Below, piece after piece: positions 15,147 to 22,181 of a stretch of DNA of 33,483 bases. Within the stretch, counting starts at the first letter, position 1, and each line of letters begins with the position of its first letter. The DNA comes from [Clostridium] symbiosum ATCC 14940 (GTDB taxonomy: Bacteria; Bacillota; Clostridia; Lachnospirales; Lachnospiraceae): NCBI RefSeq assembly GCF_000466485.1, contig NZ_KE993028.1, forward strand, positions 11,266 to 44,748. The letters are read 5' to 3'. The notes under the pieces are model-generated. The model made no database searches and was not told the DNA's origin. It saw nothing but the letters and a program-made list of their open reading frames with translations. The position numbers and the translations under genes were made by a program.

Positions 15147-16109
15147 ATGAGTTATAAAGTATTATTACCGCAGCCAATTTTACCGGAAGGATATGAGTAT
15201 CTGCGTCAGCACGGCTATGAGATTGTGGATGGAAGAGGATTTACAGAGCAGGATATCATTGAAGATATACGGGATTGCGATGCTATGATAGTGAGAACTG
15301 CTAAAATTACACGCAATATACTGAATGCGGCGCCAAAATTAAAGATACTGGCGCGCCATGGAGCAGGATATGACGGCATCGATTTGGATGCGGCCAGGGA
15401 AAGTAAGGTATTGGTGGTAACGGCCGGAGGAGCCAACAGCATTTCCGTCGCTGAACTTGCAATCTTCTATATGCTCTACTGTTCCCGTAATTTTAAGGCG
15501 GTGTTAAATCATTACATAGAAGACTACCGCTATGCAAAAATGGGAATCCCTAAGACGGAATTGAGCGGAAAGACCCTTGGCCTCATAGGTGTGGGAAATA
15601 TCGGCGCACTGGTTGCTAAAAAGGCATTTTACGGCTTTGACATGAAAGTGATCGCTTACGATCCGTTTTTTAAAGGGGAGGCGCCGGAATACCTTCAGAT
15701 AGTCTCTGAGCGGGATGACATATTCAAAAACAGTGATTATGTATCCGTGCATGTACCGGCCGCAAAGGATACGATACACAGCATCAGTGACAGGGAATTT
15801 GAGCTGATGAAGGACACCGCTTACCTGATTAATACGGCGCGCGGTTCGATTGTGGATGAGCCGGCATTAATCCGGGCGCTGGAAGCTAAAAAAATAGCGG
15901 GCGCAGGATTAGATGTATTGGAAAAGGAGCCGCTTGACCAGGAAAACCCATTGTTAAAGATGGAAAACGTACTGACAGCGCCGCATATCGGCGGAGCGAC
16001 AAAGGAGGCCGCGGCCAGATCCTCTGTTTCCTGTGCCGAGGCGATCGACGATTTCTTTTCTGGGCGCACTCCAAAATTTGTGATACCTGAAATGCGGGAT
16101 ATGATATAA
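15147..16109 (+). CDS. D-2-hydroxyacid dehydrogenase, phosphoglycerate-dehydrogenase-like
   Basis: A 320-residue NAD-dependent dehydrogenase of the SerA-like branch without the C-terminal ACT domain. Signatures: ILARHGAGYDGIDLDAARES, the Rossmann motif GLIGVGNIGALVAKKA, catalytic Arg in NTARGSIVDE, Glu in LEKEPLDQ and His in APHIGGATKEA. It differs from the upstream dehydrogenase, so the two probably act on different substrates: one may oxidise the imported hydroxy acid to its 2-oxo form, the other reduce the C3 product. A role in serine synthesis is less likely given the catabolic neighbours. AAAAGGAGAG precedes the ATG, and a terminator follows. Confidence 0.88.
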   Translation: MSYKVLLPQPILPEGYEYLRQHGYEIVDGRGFTEQDIIEDIRDCDAMIVRTAKITRNILNAAPKLKILARHGAGYDGIDLDAARESKVLVVTAGGANSISVAELAIFYMLYCSRNFKAVLNHYIEDYRYAKMGIPKTELSGKTLGLIGVGNIGALVAKKAFYGFDMKVIAYDPFFKGEAPEYLQIVSERDDIFKNSDYVSVHVPAAKDTIHSISDREFELMKDTAYLINTARGSIVDEPALIRALEAKKIAGAGLDVLEKEPLDQENPLLKMENVLTAPHIGGATKEAAARSSVSCAEAIDDFFSGRTPKFVIPEMRDMI

Positions 16110-16160
16110 TGTCCGGAATATAAAGAATCATACGGAAGACAGCGCTCTATTGCTTGAGGA

Positions 16161-16199
16161 CGGTAACCTGTACGAAAAGCCCGCAGGTTATCGTTTTTT
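16161..16199 (+). terminator. Rho-independent terminator built from the ACGATAACCTGC motif
   Basis: CGGTAACCTG pairs with CAGGTTATCG, followed by TTTTTT, about 50 bases after the second dehydrogenase stop. Both arms match the dispersed motif found at 19275, 21896 and 23681. Confidence 0.88.
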
Positions 16200-16221
16200 G
16201 CATGGTGAAACAACATAAATA

Positions 16222-16277
16222 TTGTCGAAACAGGAAAAAAATCCTGTTAGACAATTGTATAACAGCTATGCTAATAT
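16222..16277 (+). promoter_or_regulatory. Promoter of SLC13 gene with overlapping palindrome
   Basis: TTGTCGAAACAGGA (16222-16235) and TCCTGTTAGACAA (16242-16254) form an imperfect inverted repeat. Its right end overlaps a candidate -35, TAGACA (16248-16253), followed by an 18-base spacer and -10 TAATAT (16272-16277). The -10 lies inside the palindrome GCTAATATTAGC. The arrangement suggests an operator for a repressor or for the LysR protein. Confidence 0.5.
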
Positions 16278-16376
16278 TAGCTCAGAAAAGTCGGCGCGCA
16301 GATTTGGAAATCTATAATTTATAGGAATGGAAGGTTGTATCGAAATGCTTGAATTTCAGCTTGGAGGGAGAATTTT

Positions 16377-17438
16377 ATGAGTCAAATGGCTATCGCTTTA
16401 ATCATTCTTGGCGTCACCATATTATGCTTTATCTTTGAACCGGTCCCGCTGGTGGTTTCCGCAGTTACGGCATCGATCCTTTATGCGTTTACGGGACTGA
16501 TCAAGATGGAGGATGTGTTTGTCAGCTATAATACCAACACGATTGTCTTAATGATCGCTATGATGATAATCGGTTCCTCGCTGTTTCACTCCGGAATCAG
16601 TGAGGTAATAGGGGAAAAGATGTCTAAGTTTACAGGGAACAGTGAGAAAAAGGCGATTCTGGTTACGATGATCGCATCCTGTGCCCTTAGTTCTGTATGC
16701 ACAAACATTGGCGTTATGACTGCGCTGGCCCCGCTCGTCACGGCTATGTGCCTGTCAGCCGGTATTGCGCCGTCTAAAGCTCTGCTGGCGCTTTTGTTTG
16801 GGGCGCAGCTGGGAGGTTTTAATACGCTGGTGGGAGTTCCCTCCAATGTATTTGCAAACAGTCTGATGGTGGGACAAGGTTATGAAAGTTTCCGTTTATT
16901 TGATATAACGCCGTTCGGTCTGGGCGTTTGTGTGCTGGGCAGCCTTTACTTCGCATTTTTTGGTTCCAAAATGCTTAGAGATACCGGTTATATTCCAGAA
17001 TTTGCCCAGACAGAGAAAAAACAACTGGATAAAAGAAAGGCAGTTATATCCTGTACCACGCTGTTTGTCGTATTGCTTGTGATCGCCATCAGTCCGGATG
17101 CAGTTCCGATGCATATTGCGGCGGTGATTGGTGCGCTGGTGATTGTCGGAACAAGATGCATGACGGTTCAGGAGGCCTCCCGATCGATTGACTGGAACTG
17201 TGCATTTCTGATGGGATCTCTGTCGGCGCTGTCCGCAGGACTTCAGAACAGCGGCGTCGGCATCGTAACGTTGGCCGGGGCGGCATCGTATGCGACTCCA
17301 TTTGCCGCTCCGCAGAATATGCTGGCGGTGGGCTGGACAAATTACAAATTTATGGATTTTGTCAAGGTCGGCATACCGATGGTATTGCTTACTTATCTTG
17401 TTGTTATATGCTTAATTCCAATTGTAATGCCATTTTAG
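16377..17438 (+). CDS. SLC13/DASS-type carrier with a probable internal deletion
   Basis: A 353-residue membrane protein of the divalent anion/Na+ symporter type, which normally has about 420-450 residues. The first half looks complete: helix pair, then SSVCTNIGVMTALAPLV (first substrate/Na+ motif) and LGGFNTLVGVPSNVFA. In the second half the protein runs from LMGSLSALSAGLQNSG straight into VGIVTLAGAASYATPFAAPQ. The second SNT-type re-entrant hairpin expected between them, roughly 70-80 residues, is missing at about residue 291. The reading frame is kept. Without the second half-site, transport is unlikely. It is probably a pseudogene or an assembly lesion; the intact form would import a dicarboxylate-like substrate of the cluster. 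GGAGGG precedes the ATG. Confidence 0.78.
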   Translation: MSQMAIALIILGVTILCFIFEPVPLVVSAVTASILYAFTGLIKMEDVFVSYNTNTIVLMIAMMIIGSSLFHSGISEVIGEKMSKFTGNSEKKAILVTMIASCALSSVCTNIGVMTALAPLVTAMCLSAGIAPSKALLALLFGAQLGGFNTLVGVPSNVFANSLMVGQGYESFRLFDITPFGLGVCVLGSLYFAFFGSKMLRDTGYIPEFAQTEKKQLDKRKAVISCTTLFVVLLVIAISPDAVPMHIAAVIGALVIVGTRCMTVQEASRSIDWNCAFLMGSLSALSAGLQNSGVGIVTLAGAASYATPFAAPQNMLAVGWTNYKFMDFVKVGIPMVLLTYLVVICLIPIVMPF

Positions 17439-17453
17439 AAAGAGGTGGAAACG

Positions 17454-18293
17454 ATGGTCCATGAACTGCTGTCAGGAACCTACGATTTACATATTCATAC
17501 TGCGCCGGATGTAATTCCGAGAAAGTGTACAGACGAGGAAACGGTCCGGCGGCTCGAGGCTGCCGGTATGAAGGGATGCGCCATTAAGTGCCATTATTTT
17601 GAGACGGCGGCCAGAGCGGCTCTGTTACAGGAGCGTTTTCCGCAGATGAAAATTGTTGGAGGACTTGTTCTGAACCGCAGTGTCGGGGGAATTAATCCGG
17701 AAGCCGTGGAGCGGTTCGGACAGATGGGCGGCAGAATGCTCTGGTTTCCCACCATGGACGCCCGTTCGTTTCAGCAGTATAAGAAAAAAACGTCACAAGT
17801 GCCGTCTCATTTTCTGACGGCCTCGGGAGCGGACGGGAAACTGTCGGCGGAGACCGTCAGGGTGCTGGAGACCGCAGCCCGTTATCAGCTGACGCTGGGG
17901 ACCGGACACCTGAACGCCGACGAAGGGCTTGCTCTGCTGAGAGAAGGCAAACGTCTCGGAATCGAACGGATGATGGTAACCCATGTGGAACATCCGGCGC
18001 TGAATTACAGTATAGAACAGCAGAGAGAAGCCGCCGCAATGGGGGCAATGATTGAACATAGCTTCAACAACGTTTTTTTCCGACGCAGCACGATAGAAGA
18101 AATAGCACGGCAAATCCGTGCCGTAGGCTGCGGGCATGTGATACTGACAAGCGATCTCGGGCAGACGGATGCGCCCTACAGCGACGAGGGAATGCTTCAA
18201 TTTGCCGAAGCTCTTTTAAAACAGGGGATTACAGAGCAGGAGCTGGCGGTAATGATGAAGCAGAACCCGGAAAAACTGATAACCCTGCCGTAG
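17454..18293 (+). CDS. DUF6282-like metal-dependent hydrolase (amidohydrolase-type TIM barrel)
   Basis: A 279-residue cytosolic protein. The N-terminal YDLHIHTAPDVIPRKCTD carries the HxH metal motif of amidohydrolase/PHP-like barrels. Further probable ligands are in GTGHLNADE, VTHVEHPALN and ILTSDLGQTDAP, as in DUF6282 proteins. The exact reaction of this family is not known to me; lactone or amide hydrolysis would fit. I chose ATG 17454, just after AGAGGTGG, over GTG 17445, which lies inside that ribosome binding site. Only 15 bases separate it from the carrier gene, so the two are coupled, and a strong terminator follows. A role in opening or trimming the imported substrate is inference. 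Confidence 0.75.
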   Translation: MVHELLSGTYDLHIHTAPDVIPRKCTDEETVRRLEAAGMKGCAIKCHYFETAARAALLQERFPQMKIVGGLVLNRSVGGINPEAVERFGQMGGRMLWFPTMDARSFQQYKKKTSQVPSHFLTASGADGKLSAETVRVLETAARYQLTLGTGHLNADEGLALLREGKRLGIERMMVTHVEHPALNYSIEQQREAAAMGAMIEHSFNNVFFRRSTIEEIARQIRAVGCGHVILTSDLGQTDAPYSDEGMLQFAEALLKQGITEQELAVMMKQNPEKLITLP

Positions 18294-18323
18294 AGTCATA
18301 TGCGGTATCCGCAGAATGATGAG

Positions 18324-18370
18324 TACCGCCGTTTTCCGGCTAAATAACCAACCGGAAAACGGCGGTATTT
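18324..18370 (+). terminator. Strong intrinsic terminator-like hairpin
   Basis: A perfect 16-bp stem, TACCGCCGTTTTCCGG with CCGGAAAACGGCGGTA, and a 12-base loop, 31 bases after the hydrolase stop. The T-run is short (TTTAT). Confidence 0.8.
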
Positions 18371-18511
18371 ATGGCATAAAAAATATGTGATGTGTCAGAT
18401 CGGGGACTTTTTGGAAGAAGTGATATGCAAAGGCTGGAAACCCTTGAAAATACTTATTTCTTAACAAATGTTTGGAAAATATGAAGATTTTTTGAATTTT
18501 TCAAAAATGAC

Positions 18512-18540
18512 TACAAAAATGAACAAGTATATTATATAAT
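18512..18540 (+). promoter_or_regulatory. Promoter of lipoprotein gene
   Basis: Perfect -10 TATAAT at 18535-18540 in a very AT-rich stretch, with a weak -35 (TACAAA at 18512-18517, spacer 17). Just upstream, TTTTTGAA-TTT-TTCAAAAA (18489-18508 region) is a short perfect inverted repeat that might be an operator or an UP-like element. The rest of the 18371-18570 gap holds nothing else I can see. Confidence 0.5.
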
Positions 18541-18570
18541 AGCCATGCGGCGCAAGGAGGTATACTTTTG

Positions 18571-19131
18571 ATGAAAAGATTTTTAGTGTTAGCAGCGTGC
18601 ATGGTTCTTCTCAGTGGATGTACACAGAGCAATATTGTAAACCCGGAATCTGAGACAAAGATTGCGGATCCTAATTTCGATATTCAGGATGATATAGAGA
18701 TTGACTGGACTCAGGTAAGTGCAGATGCAGAGAGTGTCTTCGAGGATACTGGTGCATATCCGTACAGCAAAGATTTCCATTTCCTTCTGGAACCGCAGAA
18801 GAAAGAAGTCATGCTGGTGTGGGTGGTATCAGATGATTTTCCGGCCAGCGAAATCAGAACTTATTCGGATAATCTGATTAAAGGATTTAATGACGTAGTG
18901 GCTACCCAGGATTTCTCGATTGAGACATCGAGTGATGATTCGTATGGCGGCCTCTGGAAGAATTACGCACTTTCGTTTGGAATTGCACCTGAAAGTACAC
19001 AGGATGACGAGGAAACCTGGTTTATCAGCGGCAATTTTGGAGCGGGCGTAGATTTTGTCCTTCCTGATACGGCGGAGCTGGAAAAGAACCTGGCGGCTCA
19101 GGAGAGCGGCGGCACACAGGCGGCTGAATAG
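18571..19131 (+). CDS. Small lipoprotein of unknown function
   Basis: A 186-residue exported lipoprotein. The signal peptide MKRFLVLAACMVLLSGCTQS has a clear lipobox LSGC with the lipidated Cys at residue 17. The mature part is acidic, soluble and without repeats (DDIEIDWTQVSADAESVFEDTG; VSDDFPASEIRTYSDNLIKGF), ending in a low-complexity Ala/Glu tail (LAAQESGGTQAAE). I recognise no named family. The ATG at 18571 follows AAGGAGG at ten bases; a TTG three bases earlier is less likely. It is monocistronic, with its own promoter and terminator. It may sense or bind something at the cell surface; nothing in the sequence says what. Confidence 0.82.
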   Translation: MKRFLVLAACMVLLSGCTQSNIVNPESETKIADPNFDIQDDIEIDWTQVSADAESVFEDTGAYPYSKDFHFLLEPQKKEVMLVWVVSDDFPASEIRTYSDNLIKGFNDVVATQDFSIETSSDDSYGGLWKNYALSFGIAPESTQDDEETWFISGNFGAGVDFVLPDTAELEKNLAAQESGGTQAAE

Positions 19132-19199
19132 CAGCCGTTAAGTAATTGAATTAGCAAATAAGCGTCCTGCAAATGCAGGGCAAAGCAGGTAAGAATTAA

Positions 19200-19246
19200 A
19201 ACAGGATGGGTAACCGGGTATGAGCCGGATATCCGTCCTGTTTTTT
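19200..19246 (+). terminator. Intrinsic terminator of lipoprotein gene
   Basis: AACAGGATGG pairs with CCGTCCTGTT around an inner ACCGG/CCGG stem, followed by a run of six T. Confidence 0.85.
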
Positions 19247-19274
19247 CCGTTTTACAGGAAGTCTGTCCTATGAA

Positions 19275-19300
19275 ACGATAACCTGCACGCTCTGTGCAGG
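19275..19300 (+). repeat. Dispersed motif ACGATAACCTGCACGCT
   Basis: Starts ACGATAACCTGCACGCT and folds as CCTGCAC-GCTCT-GTGCAGG. Related copies lie at 16160-16194 (both strands), 21896 and 23697 (minus). Here it sits in the gap between two converging genes. Confidence 0.6.
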
Positions 19301-19318
19301 ATCGTGCAGGGAGTACGC

Positions 19319-19349
19319 AAAAAAGACCCGCCTGTTTCAGGAAACAGGC
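19319..19349 (-). terminator. Terminator overlapping the stop codon of the phospholipase gene
   Basis: On the minus strand GCCTGTTTC-CT-GAAACAGGC is followed by GGGTC and six T. The hairpin spans the TGA stop at 19337-19339, so the gene's last codons form the terminator stem. Confidence 0.82.
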
Positions 19350-20314
19350 AGGCCGCTGTGGTACGAATAGTTGCCGAGTTCATTCATCAAAAGGGAAAGA
19401 TCCTGTTTATCAAGTGAAACAGGGCTTGTAATGCAGTTATTTAACAGATAATAGACATTGCTGCACTTGGCCAGTGTCTGATGGAACAGATCCACGAATG
19501 AAGCTGTGGAGGCCAGGGAACGTTTCCAGGGGTTGCACCAGGGCTGGTGATCCAGGTTGCAGCTGTTGCGGTAATTGGATATCGTATCGGTCACCAGCTT
19601 TGCGGAGGCAACCGGCTGCTTTAAAAACAGGGATTCAACAAATTCAATGCTGTTTTTCTTCCTTCCCGATTTATCGGCCAGGGTGCGGCAGCCGAAACGG
19701 ATGGCCCAGACGGAACGGTGAACCATGGCCGGTGTCACCTGGAAATTATTGCGGTATGTGATTGGGTAATAAGTTTCATTGATACAGGATGCCAGGAAAT
19801 GGGAAATAAATTGAAGCTCCTGGCCGTTTAAACAGATACTGGCCGTCTGATTGAATTCGGACGGTTTTTTCTTTTTATATTTCCACAGCAGGATGGCATC
19901 CAGCTCATTTTCCAGAGCCGCATGCAGGCCGTGGTTCTTCGTCGAGGGTTCATTAATGTCATAGCCGATCCTGCCGTAGATAAAGGGATGGCAGATAGAG
20001 TCGGCAATATAATGGTTAATAAAACCGGCAAGGTAGGCGACAGCTTCTTCTTTCTGCTGTCTCGAGCTGATCAGGCCGATATGGCGCAGGCAGCAGTCGA
20101 AAAACTGGCTGACCTGATGTTCATGCATGTGAGAACCGACATTCCTGTAATCCTGATGACGGAGAATGGGAATGTTGTAAAAGAAAATGTCGGGGCCCTG
20201 GAGGCCGAGCTGGTAAAGCCAGCGGTATTTGGCTACGATATGCTTTAACTGAGAGTTCGGCATATCATTGTATGCTTTCATTCCGAATATATAATGGGTA
20301 GTAAAACCTGGCAT
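19337..20314 (-). CDS. Zinc-dependent phospholipase C family protein
   Basis: A 325-residue protein of the Zn-dependent phospholipase C fold, an all-helical hydrolase whose metal ligands are mainly His. The expected pattern is present: MPGFTTHYIFGMKAY at the N-terminus, LGLQGPDIFFYN, GSHMHEHQVSQFF, YLAGFINHYIADSICHPFIY and ENELDAILLWK. I see no signal peptide, unlike secreted clostridial alpha-toxins, so it is probably a cytosolic housekeeping relative rather than a toxin. I chose ATG 20314, preceded by GGAAGAGGG, over 20344, which would add ten residues containing that ribosome binding site. It converges with the lipoprotein gene and is divergent from the symporter gene. Confidence 0.85.
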   Translation of the reverse strand: MPGFTTHYIFGMKAYNDMPNSQLKHIVAKYRWLYQLGLQGPDIFFYNIPILRHQDYRNVGSHMHEHQVSQFFDCCLRHIGLISSRQQKEEAVAYLAGFINHYIADSICHPFIYGRIGYDINEPSTKNHGLHAALENELDAILLWKYKKKKPSEFNQTASICLNGQELQFISHFLASCINETYYPITYRNNFQVTPAMVHRSVWAIRFGCRTLADKSGRKKNSIEFVESLFLKQPVASAKLVTDTISNYRNSCNLDHQPWCNPWKRSLASTASFVDLFHQTLAKCSNVYYLLNNCITSPVSLDKQDLSLLMNELGNYSYHSGLPVS

Positions 20315-20403
20315 GATAATACCCTCTTCCATTTTTATTTTCAATTATTCGCGGTGAGTGAAAAGCAGTGGATTGCGTCTTTCACATTTTGCTAAGTATT
20401 CAT

Positions 20404-20409
20404 AGTATA
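20404..20409 (-). promoter_or_regulatory. Candidate -10 for the phospholipase gene
   Basis: TATACT on the minus strand, within GTGGTATACTATGAAT, about 90 bases before the gene. No good -35 is seen at 16-18 bases. Confidence 0.35.
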
Positions 20410-20503
20410 CCACATTCCTTAACGGATTGCGATAGAGTTTGTGCATAAGGAGCTGGAAAGAAGAATAAAAAGATACAGAGAATGGAAAATTAGCGGCGGC
20501 AGG

Positions 20504-21865
20504 ATGGAGAGTGTAAAGGTGATCCATGATCTCGTATGGGGACCATGGCTTTTATTGTTATTTTTAGGAACGGGAATCTTTTATACGTTCAAATTAAAGG
20601 GATTTCAGATTTTTCATTTCAGGTACTGGTGGAAATCTACGGCAGGAACGCTTGGAAACAGGGATGAAGAGGCAAAATCACAAATTGCGACGGCATGTAC
20701 GGCCCTGGCGGCGACCGTGGGAACGGGAAACATTGCCGGAGTGGCGACGGCTATCGCTGCGGGCGGTCCCGGCGCAGTATTCTGGATGTGGGTGTCTGCC
20801 TTTGTCGGGATGGCGGCAGCCTATGGAGAGACGTATCTTGGAATCAGATACAGATACAGGGGGATGGACGGACAGTATATCTGCGGTCCTTTTGTATATC
20901 TGGAGCAGGGCTTAAAAAGCCGAGGTATAGGGCTGCTCTATGCGTTCTTCTGTGTCCTGGCGTCATTGGGGATGGGGAGCATGGTTCAGGCCAATTCGAT
21001 TTCAGACAGCTTTACCTATGCATTTTCCCTGCCGCCCCTGATTACCGGGCTTGCGGTAACGGTTCTCACGATGGCGGTGGTTTTCGGCGGAATCGGAAGA
21101 ATATCGGAGGCTGCCAGTAGGCTGGTACCATTTTCGGCCTGCCTTTACATGTTTTTATGCGGTATTGTGATTTTCAGCTGCTATGATAAAGTGCCGGGTG
21201 TGTTCAGCGAGATTGTGCGGGAGGCATTTAACTTTAAGAGCGCCGCCGGAGGGGCAGCAGGGTACGGAATGTCAAAAGCGCTGCGCTACGGTGTGGCAAG
21301 AGGGGTATTCTCCAATGAAGCCGGATTGGGAAGCCTGGCGGTGCTGCACGGCGCGGCCGGGGAGACAACGGCCGAAGAACAGGGAATGTGGGCTATATTT
21401 GAAGTGTTTTTCGATACAATCATCAGCTGCACATTGACGGCCCTTGTAATTCTCTGTATTGCCGGAAAAAGCGGTGCGGCGGGAGGCATGTTTTACGCAG
21501 ACGGGCAGACGGACGGAAGCGCGATGATCGCCGCCTGTTTCTCCCAGTGTTTTGGTGCGGCGGGGGGCTATCTGACAGCTATATCTATGGCCCTGTTTGC
21601 TTTTGCCACCATCATTGCATGGTTTTACCTCGGCAGGCAGGCAGTCGCCTATCTGACGGAGCATACCGGCGCAGGAAAGGTGTTTCTCTGCTTTTACGGA
21701 TTCGTATATCTCAATGCGGTGTTTTTCGGATGTGTGGCGAAGCTGGAGCTGGTCTGGAACCTGTCCGACGTATTTAACGGACTGATGGCGGTTCCGAACC
21801 TGATTGGCATTCTGCTTTTATCAAGAGAAGTGAAGGCGCCGTTGAGAAATAGGAGAAAAAGATAA
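20504..21865 (+). CDS. AGCS-family alanine/glycine:Na+ symporter
   Basis: A 453-residue amino acid carrier (AgcS/DagA/AlsT type) importing alanine or glycine with sodium. Family signatures: VWGPWLLLLFLGTGIFYTFK at the N-terminus, ATACTALAATVGTGNIAGVA (the substrate-binding GTGNI loop, near residue 75), GPGAVFWMWVSAFVGMAAAY and RGVFSNEAGLGSLAVLHGAA. About ten to eleven helices. ATG 20504 gives the normal family start; upstream GTG 20441 would add 21 charged residues. The ribosome binding site at the chosen start is weak (GGCAGG). Flanked by its own terminator, so it is a single-gene unit. Confidence 0.93.
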   Translation: MESVKVIHDLVWGPWLLLLFLGTGIFYTFKLKGFQIFHFRYWWKSTAGTLGNRDEEAKSQIATACTALAATVGTGNIAGVATAIAAGGPGAVFWMWVSAFVGMAAAYGETYLGIRYRYRGMDGQYICGPFVYLEQGLKSRGIGLLYAFFCVLASLGMGSMVQANSISDSFTYAFSLPPLITGLAVTVLTMAVVFGGIGRISEAASRLVPFSACLYMFLCGIVIFSCYDKVPGVFSEIVREAFNFKSAAGGAAGYGMSKALRYGVARGVFSNEAGLGSLAVLHGAAGETTAEEQGMWAIFEVFFDTIISCTLTALVILCIAGKSGAAGGMFYADGQTDGSAMIAACFSQCFGAAGGYLTAISMALFAFATIIAWFYLGRQAVAYLTEHTGAGKVFLCFYGFVYLNAVFFGCVAKLELVWNLSDVFNGLMAVPNLIGILLLSREVKAPLRNRRKR

Positions 21866-21895
21866 GAAAAGATAAAGACTCGAAAGCCAGACCAA

Positions 21896-21928
21896 ACGAT
21901 AATCTGCACGCTGCGCGCACAGGTCACC
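21896..21928 (+). repeat. Dispersed 33-base repeat, plus orientation
   Basis: Matches 23665-23697 in inverted orientation at 29 of 33 positions. Shared features are ACGATAA at the start and GCGCACAGGTCACC at the end. Lies directly after the symporter stop. Confidence 0.7.
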
Positions 21929-21943
21929 GACTACAACAAAAAA

Positions 21944-21970
21944 GCCTCTCCAGCAGTGAGAGGCTTTTTG
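21944..21970 (+). terminator. Intrinsic terminator of symporter gene
   Basis: GCCTCTC-CAGCAGT-GAGAGGC followed by five T. The A-run before the stem could allow use on the minus strand too. Confidence 0.88.
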
Positions 21971-22181
21971 ATATTTGAAAAAGGGAGGAGAGCTGATACT
22001 TAAATCAGCTCGATATTATGAAAAAAATCTTGTAAGCATTGTTAATTGCTATGGTTTAAGTATATGGGGGAAAGATGAAGAAATCATGTTAATTGTGTAA
22101 AAGGTTTTTTAATGATTTGTGAACGAAATATGAACGACGGAAGGAAACTCCCCCAATTTCCATCGCATTGATTCCGCTCAT
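21971..22181. other. AT-rich gap between symporter and MFS genes
   Basis: The gap from 21866 to 22181 holds the repeat and terminator listed, plus one perfect hairpin GAGCTGAT-ACTTAA-ATCAGCTC (21990-22011) that follows an AAGGGAGGAG. No reading frame starts after that sequence. Nothing else recognisable. Confidence 0.6.

Noticed and set aside
15147-16109. Biosynthetic SerA (serine pathway)
   Set aside because: Motifs fit the SerA-like branch, but there is no ACT domain, no serC or serB nearby, and the neighbours are catabolic.
18489-18508. Riboswitch or T-box in gap 18371-18570
   Set aside because: Only a short AT-rich inverted repeat is present; no conserved riboswitch or T-box core was seen.
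19337-20314. Secreted alpha-toxin-like phospholipase C
   Set aside because: The fold family matches, but no signal peptide and no C-terminal membrane-binding domain are visible, so a toxin claim is not supported.
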